Shown here: positions 63,727 to 64,000 of the stretch, one piece after another
How positions within the stretch are numbered: the stretch's first letter is position 1
Layout: the number at the start of each line of letters is the position of its first letter
DNA from: Lutjanus erythropterus
Taxonomy: Eukaryota > Chordata > Actinopteri > Lutjaniformes > Lutjanidae
Assembly: GCA_020091685.1 (NCBI GenBank)
Contig: CM034599.1
Coordinates: 27,527,922-27,591,921 of the forward strand
DNA length: 64,000 nt
Direction: 5' to 3'
The notes under the pieces: generated by a model
Database searches by the model: none
What the model saw: only the letters and a program-made list of their open reading frames with translations
What the model was told of the DNA's origin: nothing
Position numbers and translations under genes: made by a program

Positions 63727-63862
63727 ATGTAACCCCTTTGTAATCACCAACATTTTGATTATTAACTGTAATTACATATTTTTTCTTAGTAAGTGTAACA
63801 GATTACATTTAGATTTATTTTGTCATTTAATTACATGTAACTAGCTACACCCCAAACACTGC
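63727..63862. repeat. dispersed repeat fragment, 'taattacatgtaactag' type
   Basis: Text such as 'gtaacagattacatttag' and 'taattacatgtaactag' followed by 'ctacaccccaaacactg' matches the end of a widespread fish repeat. Confidence 0.4.
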
Positions 63863-64000
63863 TAGTAGGAAAGGCCAATATATATATAAGTTTTATTTAT
63901 GGCAAAGATATTTACATATTTCTTTTTTACAGTGTAGGAGGGTATGTGGAGTTTCAGTTAAGTTTCTTTAATACAATTCAAAATTACAATTTATGATTGA

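Larger units (their letters stand above)
60807..64000 (+). other. ank1: ank1 intron 2, partial
   Basis: The intron begins gtgaga and runs out of the window. It contains a hAT-like element with a nested insertion (61205-62125), a short GT run near 62580 and a repeat near 63730-63860. No further ankyrin repeat exon is visible. Confidence 0.6.

Overview
This is a vertebrate nuclear window, almost certainly from a ray-finned (percomorph-type) fish. The evidence is long non-coding DNA with GT-AG exons, many (GT)n microsatellites, and a dense load of short transposons of the kinds common in teleost genomes: hAT-like MITEs with TAGGGCTG-type ends, LINE tails with an 'actttattgatccc' signature, and an 'agtaaaagtac' repeat. 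There is no operon structure, phage, plasmid or CRISPR, and no RNA gene that I can support. Nearly all short open frames here look like chance.

The one gene I can identify is the 5' end of an ankyrin gene on the + strand, best matched to ankyrin-1 (ank1). Its second coding exon (60705-60806, 34 codons, phase 0/0) carries the start of the ankyrin repeat domain, including [16 protein letters not shown] nine-codon exon at 48307-48333, ending at a strong gtgagta donor in phase 0, fits the short erythroid-type ANK1 first exon in length, phase and partly in sequence (MPVKTVTFG here; MPYSVGFRE in human, from memory). The intron between them is 12.4 kb, and the window ends inside intron 2. Just upstream of the nine-codon exon lie an AGATAA site and two CACCC boxes. 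About 2 kb upstream is a tight cluster of three GATA motifs in inverted arrangement. Together they suggest a GATA/KLF-type erythroid promoter and enhancer.

Layout: 1-32 kb is intergenic or far-upstream DNA with LINE remnants, MITEs and microsatellites. At 32913-33005 there is an orphan exon-like segment with branch point, pyrimidine tract, acceptor and donor, open in phase 0, whose product I do not recognise. 33-46 kb holds more nested transposons and non-coding DNA. 46.2-48.3 kb is the candidate ank1 control region, with an odd 667-bp inverted-repeat element of alternating GAACC/GGTTC words between the distal GATA cluster and the promoter. 48.3-60.7 kb is ank1 intron 1, rich in insertions and containing a small tandem duplication. 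60.8-64 kb is the start of intron 2, with a hAT-like element bearing an 8-bp target duplication and a second element nested in it.

I found no new multi-gene system. The points most worth checking are the ank1 first exon and its regulatory cluster, the orphan exon, and several well-delimited non-autonomous transposons.
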